A DNA stretch of 64,000 nt from Diphasiastrum complanatum (GCA_029204225.1 CM055096.1:72421349-72485348), one strand, 5' to 3'; shown: positions 21,501-32,698, numbered from the stretch's first letter. Numbers and translations: made by a program. Notes: generated by a model not told the origin, from the sequence alone.

Positions 21501-22316
21501 GTCCTTAACACCATAGCCACCCATTCTTGAGCTCAAAATTTGAAGTTGATTCTTGTAATTTCTCCTACAAGGCTTGGAATATAGAAGATACTTCTTTGTC
21601 CTTCATGTATGTTGAACATCTGGTCTCTATAAATTTCTCATATAGATATCCATTTATGAGATTGGAATATATCCAGATTGAATCTGAGAAGTCAAGGATA
21701 TCATTAGGTAAAGCTTAGCAAAAGCATACATGCAATGAAAAAAGTCAAAGGATCCGTATTGACACAGAAATATACAATCTAGAAAACGAGAAATCTTAGA
21801 CAGTCACTACTAGTCTTTCATCAGTACCCAAGCATAAGTTGCTATCTAGGGTGTAGAAGAATCCAGATTCTCTTGGGTAGGACGAATGCTAACTAAGAAG
21901 CTAACCACAACGAGCAAGTAACAAATTCTGAACGTAAAGAGAAAAAGCAAAAGCAAAAAGTACCAAAAGAAACCATCTTTTGCCATAAATTTGAATTCAC
22001 ACGAGAAAAGATAAAATTTTGCTAGATGAATAGCACAATTAGTACCAATAAGAGTTCCTATCCTTTGCTGGAATAGAAAATTGCCTAGAGAAATATGCAA
22101 ACTATCCAAGAGAGAGTGTAGCCAAGAACAACCAACTTTAGTGAATCTTTTCTTCTCGTTCTTAGCCAACAAAACTCCAAATTCTCTTTTCAACTTCGCA
22201 AACTTTGCATTGACTGTTTTTTGGTTTTTTGTTAAAAACATGTTGGGTTAGCTTATCACTACAAAATGTTTAAATCTTTCAAATTAACTTCAATGTATAG
22301 TGATGTGAAGTCATAG
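21501..22316. other. unassigned sequence
   Basis: A 131-residue minus-strand frame (21846-22241) has no recognisable domain. Possibly an old repeat, nothing more can be supported. Confidence 0.35.
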
Positions 22317-22324
22317 GTTTGAAC

Positions 22325-23072
22325 CATAGTTGCAGCGAAACGCGATTCTGCGAATCAAGTTTCGAACCACGAAACTTGCAAAAATTTTAATTTTAATTTT
22401 TTTGGAAAAATAGCTTATGGCTGAAATTTTTCAGGGGAGCAATGGTCAAACCAGCGTTTTGCCTCCCAGAGGTGTGGTAGATTTGCTCTAGTTCTCAGTA
22501 ATTGTTAATGCTACGGTTTGAACTTTGGGCTATCAACTCTATGGATGATGATCATTTTTGCAATGATTTCACTGGAGATGTGAGTGCAGTGTCCATACAG
22601 TTGGGGGCATAAATATCTGGACCCCATTTTTATCTACAGGGGGGCAAGGGGTGCAGCGCCCCCCCTGCTACTGTCGCCGGGGGGTCCAAGGGGGGCCAGC
22701 GACAGCCACCTAGGCCCCCCGGCGGGGGGATCGGGGGGCAGCGCCCCCTGAAGCAAAAAGCGAGGTACAATTGCTCTACAGTTCTCTGACTCTGTCCCAC
22801 TGGGACCATCTGTGATCTTAACGAACAGGTTAGTTTTGAATTTTTATCCTTGACAGAACCCAACATGGATTAATGCACCTGAATTGGACCATCTCGTACC
22901 TGAAACATTCGGTAAACTACACAGTAATAATGCTCTTAATTAGAGCTTTCATCTGATACCTATATTGCCCCAAAAAAAAAAAAACACGATTATGAACATT
23001 TCTGGATAAAATCCGAAACGCGATTCTGGACCGCGATTCTGAACCGCGTTTCGGAATCAGAGTGCAACTATG
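22325..23072. mobile_element. non-autonomous hAT element (748 bp)
   Basis: The ends are inverted copies beginning CATAGTTGCA, flanked by a perfect 8-bp TSD GTTTGAAC (22317-22324 and 23073-23080). Both termini carry subterminal AACGCGATTC-like motifs. No transposase frame. The TIR differs at one of the first ten bases from the large hAT at 40584 (CATAGTGGCA), which suggests the two share a transposase type. Confidence 0.88.
22630..22755. repeat. GC-rich palindromic insert inside the hAT element
   Basis: Multiple G/C runs able to fold into hairpins, for example GGGGTGCAGCGCCCC and GGGGGGCAGCGCCCCC, with CCTAGG between two inverted blocks. It interrupts otherwise AT-rich sequence and may be a separate small insertion. 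Confidence 0.5.
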
Positions 23073-23080
23073 GTTTGAAC

Positions 23081-23252
23081 ATAGTTGCCCATTCCAGAGC
23101 GGAACGCGTTCCGTTCCGGAACTTGACCAAATTTTTTTTCAAAAAATACGTTATTTTTTAACAAAGGAATTGAGATAAGGAATGGAATAGCGATTCTAGG
23201 ATCAGCATGAGCTTAAGAATGTGGCTTAGATAGTGATTCTAGGATCAACGGG
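23081..23252. other. palindrome cluster beside the hAT element
   Basis: Starts ATAGTTGCCC directly after the TSD and holds GGAACGCGTTCC and TTCCGGAAC palindromes. It may be the remains of another terminal repeat, but no matching right end was found. Confidence 0.35.
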
Positions 23253-23292
23253 AGCTTGGCATGGAAATAATAAAGCTTTGTTTCTTTCTTTC
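23253..23292 (+). repeat. LINE 3' tail fragment
   Basis: GGCATGGAAATAATAAAG followed by (TTTC)n resembles the 3' tails of the LINE family in this window. Only the very end of the element remains. Confidence 0.5.
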
Positions 23293-23321
23293 TTTCTCTT
23301 CACACACAAAAATAACCTTAA

Positions 23322-23807
23322 TGCCCTATGAGATCCGAGGCCGTTATTATTGTCTCTATAGAAACACTCCTCTGTCCCTTGGCTCTTTCTTGGCACATCC
23401 AGATCGTAGATGTGTGGGACTTTTATTGAGAGAGATATTTATGTTACGAGCATCTCTTTTACCTTCGAGAGTAGATGATATCTACAATCGGACTCTCATC
23501 CCACACTTCTTACAGAAGAGGGATAGAGAGGAGGTATCAAAGGATGGATTGATATCTGGACACGACAGAAGGCTGTGAAGACTCAGCTACCACCTATCAG
23601 ATCGAGACGTGCAGTCCATTCATCATTGTCAGCCAAAGCCTCACGACGGCCTTCAACATCTTACATCTATTTCAGTTCATAGCATTTAGATTTGTTATTT
23701 CTGTTATTGTTTTGGAGACGTTTCATACGCTCCCACTGTTACCACATACTTGACATGTACATTTACTAGTCTTATATGCCTTTTGGCATGGAAAACACAT
23801 TAATAAA

Positions 23808-23841
<34 letters not shown>
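23322..23841 (+). mobile_element. LINE-a, 5'-truncated 3' end with (TC)15 tail
   Basis: Starts abruptly inside the ORF2 C-terminus (EIRGRYYCLYRNTPLS) and runs to the stop near 23576. There is then about 190 bp of 3' UTR, the terminal hairpin ATGCC-TTTT-GGCAT (23776-23789), an ACATTAATAAAG block and a 30-bp TC tract (23812-23841). The C-terminal stretch NRTLIPHFLQKR is a degenerate form of the PIP-like motif of LINE-c and LINE-g. Confidence 0.82.
23812..23841 (+). repeat. (TC)15 tail of LINE-a
   Basis: Perfect TC dinucleotide run directly after the LINE 3' end, in place of poly(A). The next LINE copy starts at its far edge. Confidence 0.9.
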
Positions 23842-23843
<2 letters not shown>

Positions 23844-23881
23844 GATCAGTTGAACTCTTTTCCTCTTGGGAAGCTAACCAA

Positions 23882-24470
23882 ATGAGAGCAGATTTCTTGC
23901 TCTTGAAGCAAGAACTTACACAGTTGAAAGAGGTAGTGGTCTCCTTAGTAAAGGAAAAGAACCTGTTGCAGTCCAAAGTCGCCTCATTGGAGCACGTGAT
24001 CAACACTAGGCAAGTTGCAGCCTTGGAAACGCACACCACCATGATACGGGAGCTCGAGCACAAAATTGAACAGCATAAAGATTCATGGGCAGCAGTCTTG
24101 AAGAAAGGCACCAAACCTAGCGCCCCCATTTCCTCGGTTATCTCAGCCACCATTTCGGAAGAGCGGTCAAGGGAGCAAAAAACCCATAACAGGATGCCAT
24201 TGCTGAAGCTACAAGATTTCTCGAGACCACTCTAGGACATGTGACAGATGGGCTAGATATACAGCTTGGAGGACCACCAGGGATGCAACTACACTGATCA
24301 TCCACTTCACATCCCTAGTCAGCCGCAAAGAGGCCTTACGCTGTAGAGCCCAGTTACGTGGCACTGCCATATTTATGGACGACGATCTTACCTACATCCA
24401 GGTTGAGGAGAGGCGTAAAGCCTTCCAGGTGGCTCGAGAGACTGAAGACATTGCTGTGAAGCAGATCATC
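23882..24470 (+). pseudogene. LINE-b ORF1 (coiled coil and RRM-like)
   Basis: The first frame (23882-24235) carries a heptad-rich helix, LLLKQELTQLKEVVVSLVKE, then KVASLEHVINTRQVAALE. A frameshift near 24190 moves the RRM-like part into another frame, with FMDDDLTYIQVEERRKAFQV at about 24375-24431. ORF1p of L1 elements trimerises and binds RNA. No CCHC zinc knuckle is visible. The copy is 5'-truncated, so the ATG is an internal Met. Confidence 0.7.
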
Positions 24471-24779
24471 TCAGAGAAAAGCATGGAAGGGATCTTGATC
24501 ATGACGAGTTTGACCTTGACAGTCGTGTGGCCACCTTCCACCACCACAACCTCAACTCCAGTCCATCCTTCCCCATGCACCCAAATACACCTTCCACCCC
24601 CTCTCTATCCCACTCTACCAGGAATCCCTCACCTCCTTACTTCACTCTTTTCCACATGCTACCCAGCTTTACACAATACCCACTGATACGCCCATCTCCA
24701 TCTCTCCTCGACCTTCAAACTTCTCCTTCTTCACCCCTGACTTGGTTCGGGCAGCAATCAAAAAGCTGAAAACCCACCG

Positions 24780-25439
24780 CACCAGAGACATTGAAGATCT
24801 TGAGTCTGAGCTACTGATTCACGCCCCCCGATACCCTTGCCCCTACATTATCCACTCTCCTTAACCATGATGTTGTTGAGGGCTTCCCATCCTCTTGGTG
24901 CACCAACATCATACATCCTATCCATAAAAACGGTGACCCCATGGTACCTGGTAATTACCGCACTATTATGATTGGACATGTTCTCGCGAAGATATATGGC
25001 GTCATCCTCCAGTCTGCAGTTAGCTCAGAGCAGAGTCTAGGAGATTACATGCTTTGGGTCAGGCAGGGTTCCGCGCTCGCTATTCCACTATAGATCACAT
25101 ATTCACACTCCGAGCCATCATTGAGGAAGCTAGACACAAGAAAGAAAAGGTTTATTGCTGTTTTGTGGACTTCAGGAAAGCCTTTGATTCTATTCCACGC
25201 TCTTTACTTATCCAGAGACTCCGAGACCTAGGTTTCTCTACAAATATTATTCTAGCCGTCATGGCTCTCTATGAGAGGGTTTTGGATTGCTTTCGTCATG
25301 GTAGTGGCATTTCTGAGTAGATCTGGAGTACTATTGGGGTTAAGCAGGGATGCTCTCTCTCACCAGTTCTCTTTGGATTATATATTGACGAGCTAGAGCA
25401 GGTCATTTCTCAGTGTGGTGAGGACGGCTGGGAGACGTT
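24780..25439 (+). pseudogene. LINE-b reverse transcriptase, N-half
   Basis: The frame 25054-25320 reads MGQAGFRARYSTIDHIFTLR, then KVYCCFVDFRKAFDSIPRSL with the first catalytic D of RT, and ends at an in-frame TAG (25318-25320). Sequence after it continues RT motifs (TIGVKQGCSLSPVLF) up to about 25390. A frameshift precedes the next part. Confidence 0.85.
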
Positions 25440-26237
25440 TTGATTGCCATCCTTCTCTATGCGGATGATGTGGTACTAGTCTCTCGTACCAGAGAGGGAT
25501 TACAGAGACAGTTGGACTGTTTAGACACTTTTTGTACTCAGTGGGGTTTAGGGGTGAACCTCTCGAAGACCAAAGTTATGGTCTTCAATACCTCTCGGGC
25601 CTTCATGCAGCGCCAGGAGCTTACCTTTGATGGACAGTCCCTAGAGGTGGTTTCTTCGTACACTTACCTGGGTGTGCTCTTCTCTGGTCCTACCTTCAGT
25701 ATGAGACAGGCGGCTACTTCTAGACTTGGGAAGGGCCACTCTTCCCCAGTCCAACTGAAGAGATTCTGCTTCCGTAAGTCTATTCGGGAGTGCAGACTGT
25801 GTGACACCATCGTCACCCCTTCAGCCTTGTATGCCGCAGAGATATGGTGTACAGGATTATCATCTTCACACTGGTCCAACATATCACGCTTACAGACCAC
25901 CATGTTGGCTCGCATGATCCGAGCGAAGCCCTCGGTTCCACATGAGATCATCCTTGCGGAGTTTGCCACCCCCCCTATTCAGATTGAGGCAGCCTTCCAG
26001 CTTATCACGTACATCCAAAGAGCTCAAGATACGAGCAGAGATATACGCGGATTGCACTCATGTCCTCTCATCACCTTCAGACTCAAGGATACCGATTATC
26101 ATGGTTCTCTCAGGCATCACACTTCCTCATGGAAGCATTTGGTATCACTATCACTGATCTCCCTTTGGGTACACACCAGTACATTAGACGTTTTTTATGC
26201 AGAGCATATCTCGACCGTAGCTGGCGTCACCAGCTAG
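25440..26237 (+). CDS. LINE-b reverse transcriptase, C-half
   Basis: 265 residues from the active site: AILLYADDVVLVS with both catalytic aspartates, then GLGVNLSKTKVMVFN, SYTYLGVLFSGP and RLGKGHSSPVQLKRFCF. The typical thumb region follows (TMLARMIRAKPSVPHEIILA). The end is cut by a frameshift shortly before element D. Confidence 0.88.
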   Translation: MIAILLYADDVVLVSRTREGLQRQLDCLDTFCTQWGLGVNLSKTKVMVFNTSRAFMQRQELTFDGQSLEVVSSYTYLGVLFSGPTFSMRQAATSRLGKGHSSPVQLKRFCFRKSIRECRLCDTIVTPSALYAAEIWCTGLSSSHWSNISRLQTTMLARMIRAKPSVPHEIILAEFATPPIQIEAAFQLITYIQRAQDTSRDIRGLHSCPLITFRLKDTDYHGSLRHHTSSWKHLVSLSLISLWVHTSTLDVFYAEHISTVAGVTS

Positions 26238-26260
26238 GGGTTAAGCTTGACTACTGCCGG

Positions 26261-26710
26261 TGTCATGCCCATGACTGGTCTCGGGTAGCATGTCCACGCT
26301 AGGGATCAGTAGACCAACAACCCGTAAGTTAATTGTGACTATAAGGGAATTGGGGCCCTTATGTGTACATGGTCATAATTAATGGTTGTAGGCCTAAACA
26401 CTTGATGGTGGATTTGTATGGGTCTATCAGTGAGTCATTGGGGAACTGGATGACGTGGCCCAGATAGGCTGCAGAGGTGTCCAGTGAGGTGTCACAGTGC
26501 ACTATTAGTGGTGCATGGGCCTTGGAGGGTATAAGTATACCTATTGGGCTCTCACTAGTGTATGCTTCATAGCATGACCGCTGGCAGGATGTTGCTGGTG
26601 TGATGCCATACTCCTCTTTGTGATTGATCCATAGCTTGGGGGCTAGATCCGTTTGATCTAGGTTTGGTTGGGTTGGTTTGTCCACCATCAGGTTCCCTTG
26701 TGTTGCTTGT
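26261..26710 (+). repeat. element D first LTR, 3' end missing
   Basis: About 450 bp, nearly the same as 32205-32654. It has TATAAGTATA at 26530-26539. The last roughly 44 bp and the primer site are absent, replaced by unrelated sequence. Confidence 0.85.
26530..26539 (+). promoter_or_regulatory. LTR TATA box of element D, first copy
   Basis: TATAAGTATA, conserved between both LTR copies despite scattered changes elsewhere. Likely core promoter. Confidence 0.55.
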
Positions 26711-27654
26711 TGTGTTCATGAAGAAATCTCGAATTCTGAGATTTTTTCCGTTGTGTGATATGGAATCTCGACACTATTTCGAGAATTCAGCGGAGTATGC
26801 AACGATGTGGTGAAAGTGCGGATTATGCTTTCCGTAGATTTCCTTGTTTGAAGTGTAATCGGTTGTGTGGTAAGTGCACTACCAAGTATACAATCAGTTT
26901 GATGTTTAGACACTTCATATTGGTTTTCAGGAAGTAACTTTCCGATTTTCAATTTATTTGTGTTGCCGTTTACTTCATTAGGAACACTTTTCCGTTAGCA
27001 ACAGGATCAATTAGAGGAAATACTAGTTTTTACGGCTTTTTGTGGATTGAACAGTGATAAAGGTGGTGTCTTTTGCTTTTTATTGAGCCAGTTTTGGCTT
27101 GAATCAGATGAAAAGCAAGGAAAGAAGCACAAAAAAGACTAATCACTGGTGGTGAGTGTTGGTGATGATTGACAGGTTTGCATGGCTACTTACTGTGGAA
27201 TCACAGGCTTATGTTTCATTTTCCAGCAACCGAACAGATTTTTTTGCAGGGTTAAGTGCCTGTAAAGCCATTCTTGAGGATGGTTGGGTTCAGATTAAAT
27301 GACTATTTTGGAAAGTAGTTGTTAATGCCTGCAAAAACAAGGGTTTCTGAAAATTTTTGGCAGCATAACTGCGTTTTTCATGCACAGTGAAGCAAAACCC
27401 TGCAAAATCTTGTATTAAAACCATTGCTTTTGCTGGAAACAAGTAATACATGTAAAGCTAACTGTAAATCACTGCAAAGGCAGTGATAATCTGCAAAGAA
27501 CAGCAGATGGGTAGTGTTTTTTACTTCCTGCATGATAAAAGCTAAAGAACTGTTGGAAAAATTCAGAAGTGTGAAAAAACAAAAGCTAGGAGCCACTGGA
27601 AATTCGCCCTCCTCCAAACCCTGATACCTGCAAATGCAAAACATGGATGGGCGC

Positions 27655-27745
<91 letters not shown>

Positions 27746-30700
27746 CGCGCCGGCGAATACCCTGTTGGTAGCTCTCTGTTCGGGAGTTTCTGGAATCCCG
27801 TGTATCACGCGATCAGGCCATGGGAAGGTGCCCGAGGAGGGGAGAATAGTTGAAAGGAAGAGAGGAGGGGGGGGGGGTAGGTGTACCTGTGAACTTAAAG
27901 TTTACAATTATTAAACTTAAAGTTTGTATGCATGTTGGTTGGTAGGGGTAAAGGGGACGAGGGCCGGGGCCGGTAGGGGCCTGGTGAGGTTTTTTGTTTT
28001 TCATTCTTTTAGATATTCCATGGGCTATATATAGTCATTTCAGACTATGTTTTTTATAGAATGCAGTTAAGGCACTTGTGAAATATCAATGGCTTAAAAA
28101 TTCATGTGAATTATATTTCGATGAGTGCAGTGGTTTTTTTCGCAAATTTGTTGAACAGATCCATTTTGCATAATCATTGGTATACATTCTATAAACCCGT
28201 ATTGTCCATTAAACAAAACTACGTTTTTTTTGGACATTGCTCTTTTAGAAAATTATACCCGTAATGAGTTCAAACGAACGTAAAATTTTTCGGTTTTTTT
28301 GCAAATGGTGGAAATGAATTTCTTGTAAGGGGTGGCAAATGAAAATTCGCTCGGCATCACTCGACTGTGTTGACCCCCTAAAATATTAAACACATGGTTG
28401 CAAAGTTTTGACCATTGTGTGTGGGAATTTCATTTAGGCAATAAACAGAAAAAAAAACTTAATGCAAAATCTATTCAACAATTAGCCATTGTGATTTACA
28501 ACTTGGGCTAACAACCGATATTTATTCCGGCGATTGAAAAGCCCCGAAGTTGTTCATGACTGGATAAATCGTTGGCCAAAGCTACTTTAGCTTGCACAAC
28601 GTCCCAGAATAAAAAAGTGAATTTCGTCGGATTTTTGCTTTGGGTAAGGCCTCCTCGTGGTGGAGGACACAACCCATAGAATTGTGATTGGGCTGAATTC
28701 CTGGAGGGATTTCGTAAGGCTTTTCACAATTGACGAATTGGATTCACTTTGATTAACTGTTGTGGGCAACCGAGAATGTGAATTCTTGGATTTTTTTGGC
28801 CAAGGTGTCATTTTTTCAAAAATCATGCACGGCCAGAAAGGACCCAGAAGCCTAAGATGGAAATTGGAATGGAACGAAAAAGTTGTTTCTTGATGTGCTT
28901 AAAGCAGTGGGCGTACCAACACTATTTGTTTTTAAGAACAAGAAAAAGCCGGTTCATTCTTCCCCATTTCTAAATCTGTCACTGTGAGTCTTACGGTGAC
29001 CGTAAAGATTATGAAAAGGGGCGAAAGTATGTTTGTTTGAGTGAAGTTGGAATTTTTTTTATAAATCCCAATTGTACTATTTTTCTAACACTTTGATCAG
29101 GAAGTGGAGGGCCTTCATGGAGGAAGAACCTGTGGTATGGGACGCAGGCAATTCCAAAATGAAGATCTGAAACTAACTGGATCAGTTGACCATAGTATGG
29201 CCGTAAATCTTAATGATGCCAAATACTGTCGGTCATAAAACGGGTGTTTTGTCAAAAATTTGAGATATTGGTCATGACCCCTTTTTTTGGATATCTCAAA
29301 TTTACAAAACCGGAAACCCGACAAGCTATTTCTTTATAAAAGATATATTGGTGAATTTCTTAACTCATAAATTAACCCGACTTTTTTGTGATTCCTTGGA
29401 AGGTAATTTTGATTACCCGCTGACCATGGACGATGTCACAAAAATGGTTAATGAAACCATTTTCTAAAATTGTTTTCTCTACTTGAATCTTTAAGGAATC
29501 CTTTGCTGATTTACGGGTCAATTCTCAAGCTTGGTAATAAAGAAGATCTTTTGTTAAGTCACTGTGCTGGGACATCATTGGTATTTGCTTACAATGATGC
29601 AACACTTCTTTGACTTTCTCGATTTTCTTGGATCTCTTCTTTGAAACTTCTCCTGGGCAAATCTCAAATGATCTGTACCCCTTGGAAACTCGTGTCGTTT
29701 CCTGTTAAAAAGGGGGAGAAGTAGGAAGAAAAGAGAATTATCAAGGAGAAACATCGGTCAAAGATTCAAGGTGGAATCTGTTATATCAATGATGGACCTG
29801 TTTTATGAATAAAAATTGATAGGATATTTAGATATTACAGAAATCCTTTATGGATTATAGTAGATATCTGGTTTGAAGATTTAAAGGGAGGAAATTAAGA
29901 AACTACTCTTGTGGTAGAAAAGTGGCTGATAATAAGTCCGATTGATTTGTGTCAGAACTTGAAAATTCTATTGCAAGATAGGTGTTTGTTGAAAACTGTT
30001 CCTTGCTGGAAGCAATCAACTTGATCTTAGTATGGATTGAGATCCGTGGGTTGATGCAAGGGAAGAAATTCATGCTAACAATATATTCTTTTGAGTTAAC
30101 CTCCGGTTGAGATTGTGAAATAGCACTCTTTTGAAAAATATTCTTTCTTAGAGGATAACCAAGTTATAGGATTCTCGGTTATGAAAGTGTTGTGTACAGA
30201 CTAGAAGTTATCTGTAGAGATATGCTATGTAGTGAATCTTTGTGGGATCATTAAAACCTTTTGTACAAACTTTTAATCCTGTGGATCTACAAAGTATTCC
30301 TTGAACTAAGTTTATTTGCATGCATAAACTAGTTGTTGGTACATAGGCATATTGATGAGAATTGTGTTTGAGACAATTTCTCGCTGGGTTATAGTAATTT
30401 CTCATTGAGAATTGCTTATTAACCTAGGATTGATTTAGAATCAGATAAAATGTGGTGTTTTGGTACCACACCTAGACATTTAAATATTTTCTAAATTTGA
30501 TACAGCTAACCGAGTCAGAAGCGTTACTTCTGAGTTAGTTGTGGTAAATCAACAATAGAAATCTTATGGATATTATTGTTGAAATGTATTGCTTATAAGT
30601 CACATCGTCTATGAGTCATTTTGGATTCGTTTACAGATGTATGTGCATAGAATACACGAAAACTTTTGGGACTTATCTTTTCCCGTTCGGAAAGGATGGA

Positions 30701-31099
30701 ATGCTATCCCGGAAGACTCAGGAGAGTTGGATAGTTGTTTGCCAAAAGTTAGAACTTCACGTAATGAGGTTCCGGTAAATCTTAAGTTATTCTAGATTAC
30801 AACTTAAGAGGAAAATCTAGATGTATTCTAGATTGGACCCTAACTTTGGAATGACAATTTGTGCCATGTCTAAAGTAAGGGCGTTTTTTTAGATTACAAT
30901 CCTTATATTGGCACCGTGTGAGAGTTGTAAAAGTCCGGAACTTTCCAAATGGAAAGGACTTTGTGAACAGCTCGTGTCTTTTAAGAATTGTAATACACTC
31001 TTATGATATGGTATGGTCTCGGAAATCTGGAGAGTTGGGATTGGTGCATCATAACTCAGATTCTAGGAAATACCTAATCCATAGGAGAGGATAGTATTC
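26711..31099. other. unassigned interior of element D
   Basis: Over 4 kb with no readable gag, protease or RT. It includes (TC)35(GC)10 at 27661-27750 and a G-run at 27860-27880. It could be strongly decayed retroelement sequence or other DNA trapped between the LTRs. Confidence 0.4.
27661..27750. repeat. compound microsatellite (TC)35(GC)10
   Basis: A perfect TC run 27661-27730 passes directly into a GC run 27731-27750. Unlike the other TC tracts here, no LINE 3' hairpin lies beside it. Confidence 0.95.
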
Positions 31100-32160
31100 A
31101 TACCCCGGATGAATAAACAGGTTAGTGGAATTTTGGTACGACTGATCACCTTACCAAATCGACTATGTTTATTCGGGTATAGACCAAGAAGTTATAGAGT
31201 GTCTGTTTAGGCTTTGCGGATTACCAAACTAACATTATGAACATTCGCGATTCAAAGTTGACGGGTCGCTTTTGGTGGCCGTATTTGCTATACTAGAGAT
31301 GACTCTGAACTTAAAGTTCTTCTAATCATTGGTAGTTGCCTTCTTTCATTGAATATAGGACGAGAATCCGATGAATTATGATTGACAAATCATAGTTCAG
31401 ATTCTAGTTATACTTTATTGTTTAAAAGAAAGAATTACTTGGGTCATCAGAAGATCAGTTAAGATATGTATTAATATTTTTTTAACAATCTCCTCGGAGA
31501 GGAAGTTATCCTTGATGGAGATTGAGTTATAGTAAGCATTTGGCTACCGGTTATAGCCCATGCGTGCTTACGTATAGTTTTTAACCTATATCACCCATTG
31601 CAGTAGAGATCGGGCGTTCAAAGTTCACAGAATAGCAGAATTCCTACATGAATATGCAGGAAATGCTACGAATTACACGTGAGAGTGTCTAGTGTACCCA
31701 GGATGGGGACCGACTTTATGCAACTCTGAAAAGAACACCGAGGGACTTCCAAGTGGGGGGTTTGGTATTTTTTGAGAATCTCGATGGATTCAAGTGTAAT
31801 GCGTACCGGCTAGCATTACTAATCGTCCCCTAGATATAAAGGACCGTTTAAGATCTTGAAAAAGATCGGATCCTTAGCCTCCCAATCGGAACCCCCGGAT
31901 GGATCTCATGTGCATCTCGTATTTCACGTAAGTCGTCTCTGATAGAGTCTACGTGAAAGAGAGCAACTTGGATCTGGAGAACGATTGGACCTGTTGGATG
32001 AATCATCGGGTGTATCTCGTCTTGAACCCGAAAAGATCTTGGATACAAGAACTAAACGATTGAGAAATTGTATAGGTACCGAGCATCTGGTTCGATGGAG
32101 GGGATGTACGGACGATGACGATTCCTGGGAACAGGAAGCAAGCTAAAGGAGGAACTTCTC
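31100..32160 (+). pseudogene. element D integrase and chromodomain remnant
   Basis: Broken frames, but clear pieces: near 31130 a segment like the integrase strand before the second D (LTKST.F), near 31700-31860 the C-terminal fold ending KGPFKILKKIGS, then HVFHV-like sequence. Near 32027-32145 a chromodomain reads PEKILDTRTKRLRNC, EHLVRWRGCTDDDDSWE before its stop. The chromodomain module is the best preserved part. Confidence 0.75.
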
Positions 32161-32204
32161 CATCTTTAAGTTCTGAGGACAGAACTTGAATAAGGGGGGA
32201 AGAA

Positions 32205-32698
32205 TGTCATGCCCATGACTGGTCTCGCGTAGCGTGTTCACGCTAGGGATCAGTAGACCAACAACCTGTAAGTTAATTATGACTATAAGGGAATTGGGGC
32301 CCTTATGTGTACATGGTCATAATTAATGGTTGTAGGCCTAAACACTTGATGGTGGATTTGTATGGGTCTATCAGTGAGTCATTGGGGAACTGGATGACGT
32401 GGCCCAAATAGGCTGCAGAGGTGTCCAGTGAGCTGTCACAGTGCACTACTAGTGGTGCATGGGCCTTGGAGGGTATAAGTATACCTATTGGGCTCTCACT
32501 AGTGTATGCTTGATAGCATGACCGGTGGCAGGATGCTGCTGGTGGGATGCCATACTCCTCTTTGTGATTGATCCATAGCTTGGGGGCTAGATCCGTTCGA
32601 TCTAGGTTTGGTTGGGTTGGTTTGTCCACCATCAGGTTCCCTTGTGTTGCTTGTGACTGACATGCTTAGAATAGGATCCTTGGATTGAGGACCTTATA
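32205..32698 (+). repeat. element D second LTR
   Basis: About 494 bp from TGTCATGC to CCTTATA, with the expected terminal CA reading TA. It is preceded by the purine tract AAGGGGGGAAGAA and followed by the tRNA-Met-type primer site. Confidence 0.8.
32474..32483 (+). promoter_or_regulatory. LTR TATA box of element D, second copy
   Basis: TATAAGTATA at the same LTR offset as in the first copy. Confidence 0.55.

Larger units (their letters stand above)
23842..26260 (+). mobile_element. LINE-b, 5'-truncated, endonuclease deleted, broken by gypsy D
   Basis: Begins inside ORF1 at the end of the LINE-a tail. It jumps near 24490-24540 from the ORF1 C-terminus to the proline/serine-rich region after the endonuclease, so the endonuclease is missing. 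RT follows. The copy stops at 26260 where LTR element D has inserted; the equivalent LINE-c sequence continues through that point. Confidence 0.85.
26261..32698 (+). mobile_element. Ty3/gypsy chromovirus D, decayed, with a second LTR followed by a primer site
   Basis: LTR copies start TGTCATGCCC at 26261 and 32205. A purine tract precedes the second LTR, and integrase plus chromodomain remains lie at 31100-32160, so orientation is plus. The first LTR lacks its 3' end (homology stops at 26710). The second LTR is followed by TTGGTATCAGAGCC, which belongs after a 5' LTR, so it likely serves as both the 3' LTR of one unit and the 5' LTR of a second, truncated unit. The element is inserted in LINE-b. 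Confidence 0.8.

Noticed and set aside
21846-22241. 131-residue minus-strand frame
   Set aside because: Leu/Phe-rich with no domain and no neighbours that support it.
23080-23326. Possible second hAT element starting CATAGTTGCCC next to the first
   Set aside because: The only candidate right end (CCCTATG near 23318-23324) is not flanked by a matching 8-bp duplication.
27647-27853. Open frames through the TC/GC microsatellite (Ser-Leu or Arg-Glu repeats)
   Set aside because: Dinucleotide repeats are open in all frames; same for frames over 47656-47865, 52013-52321 and 62454-62669.
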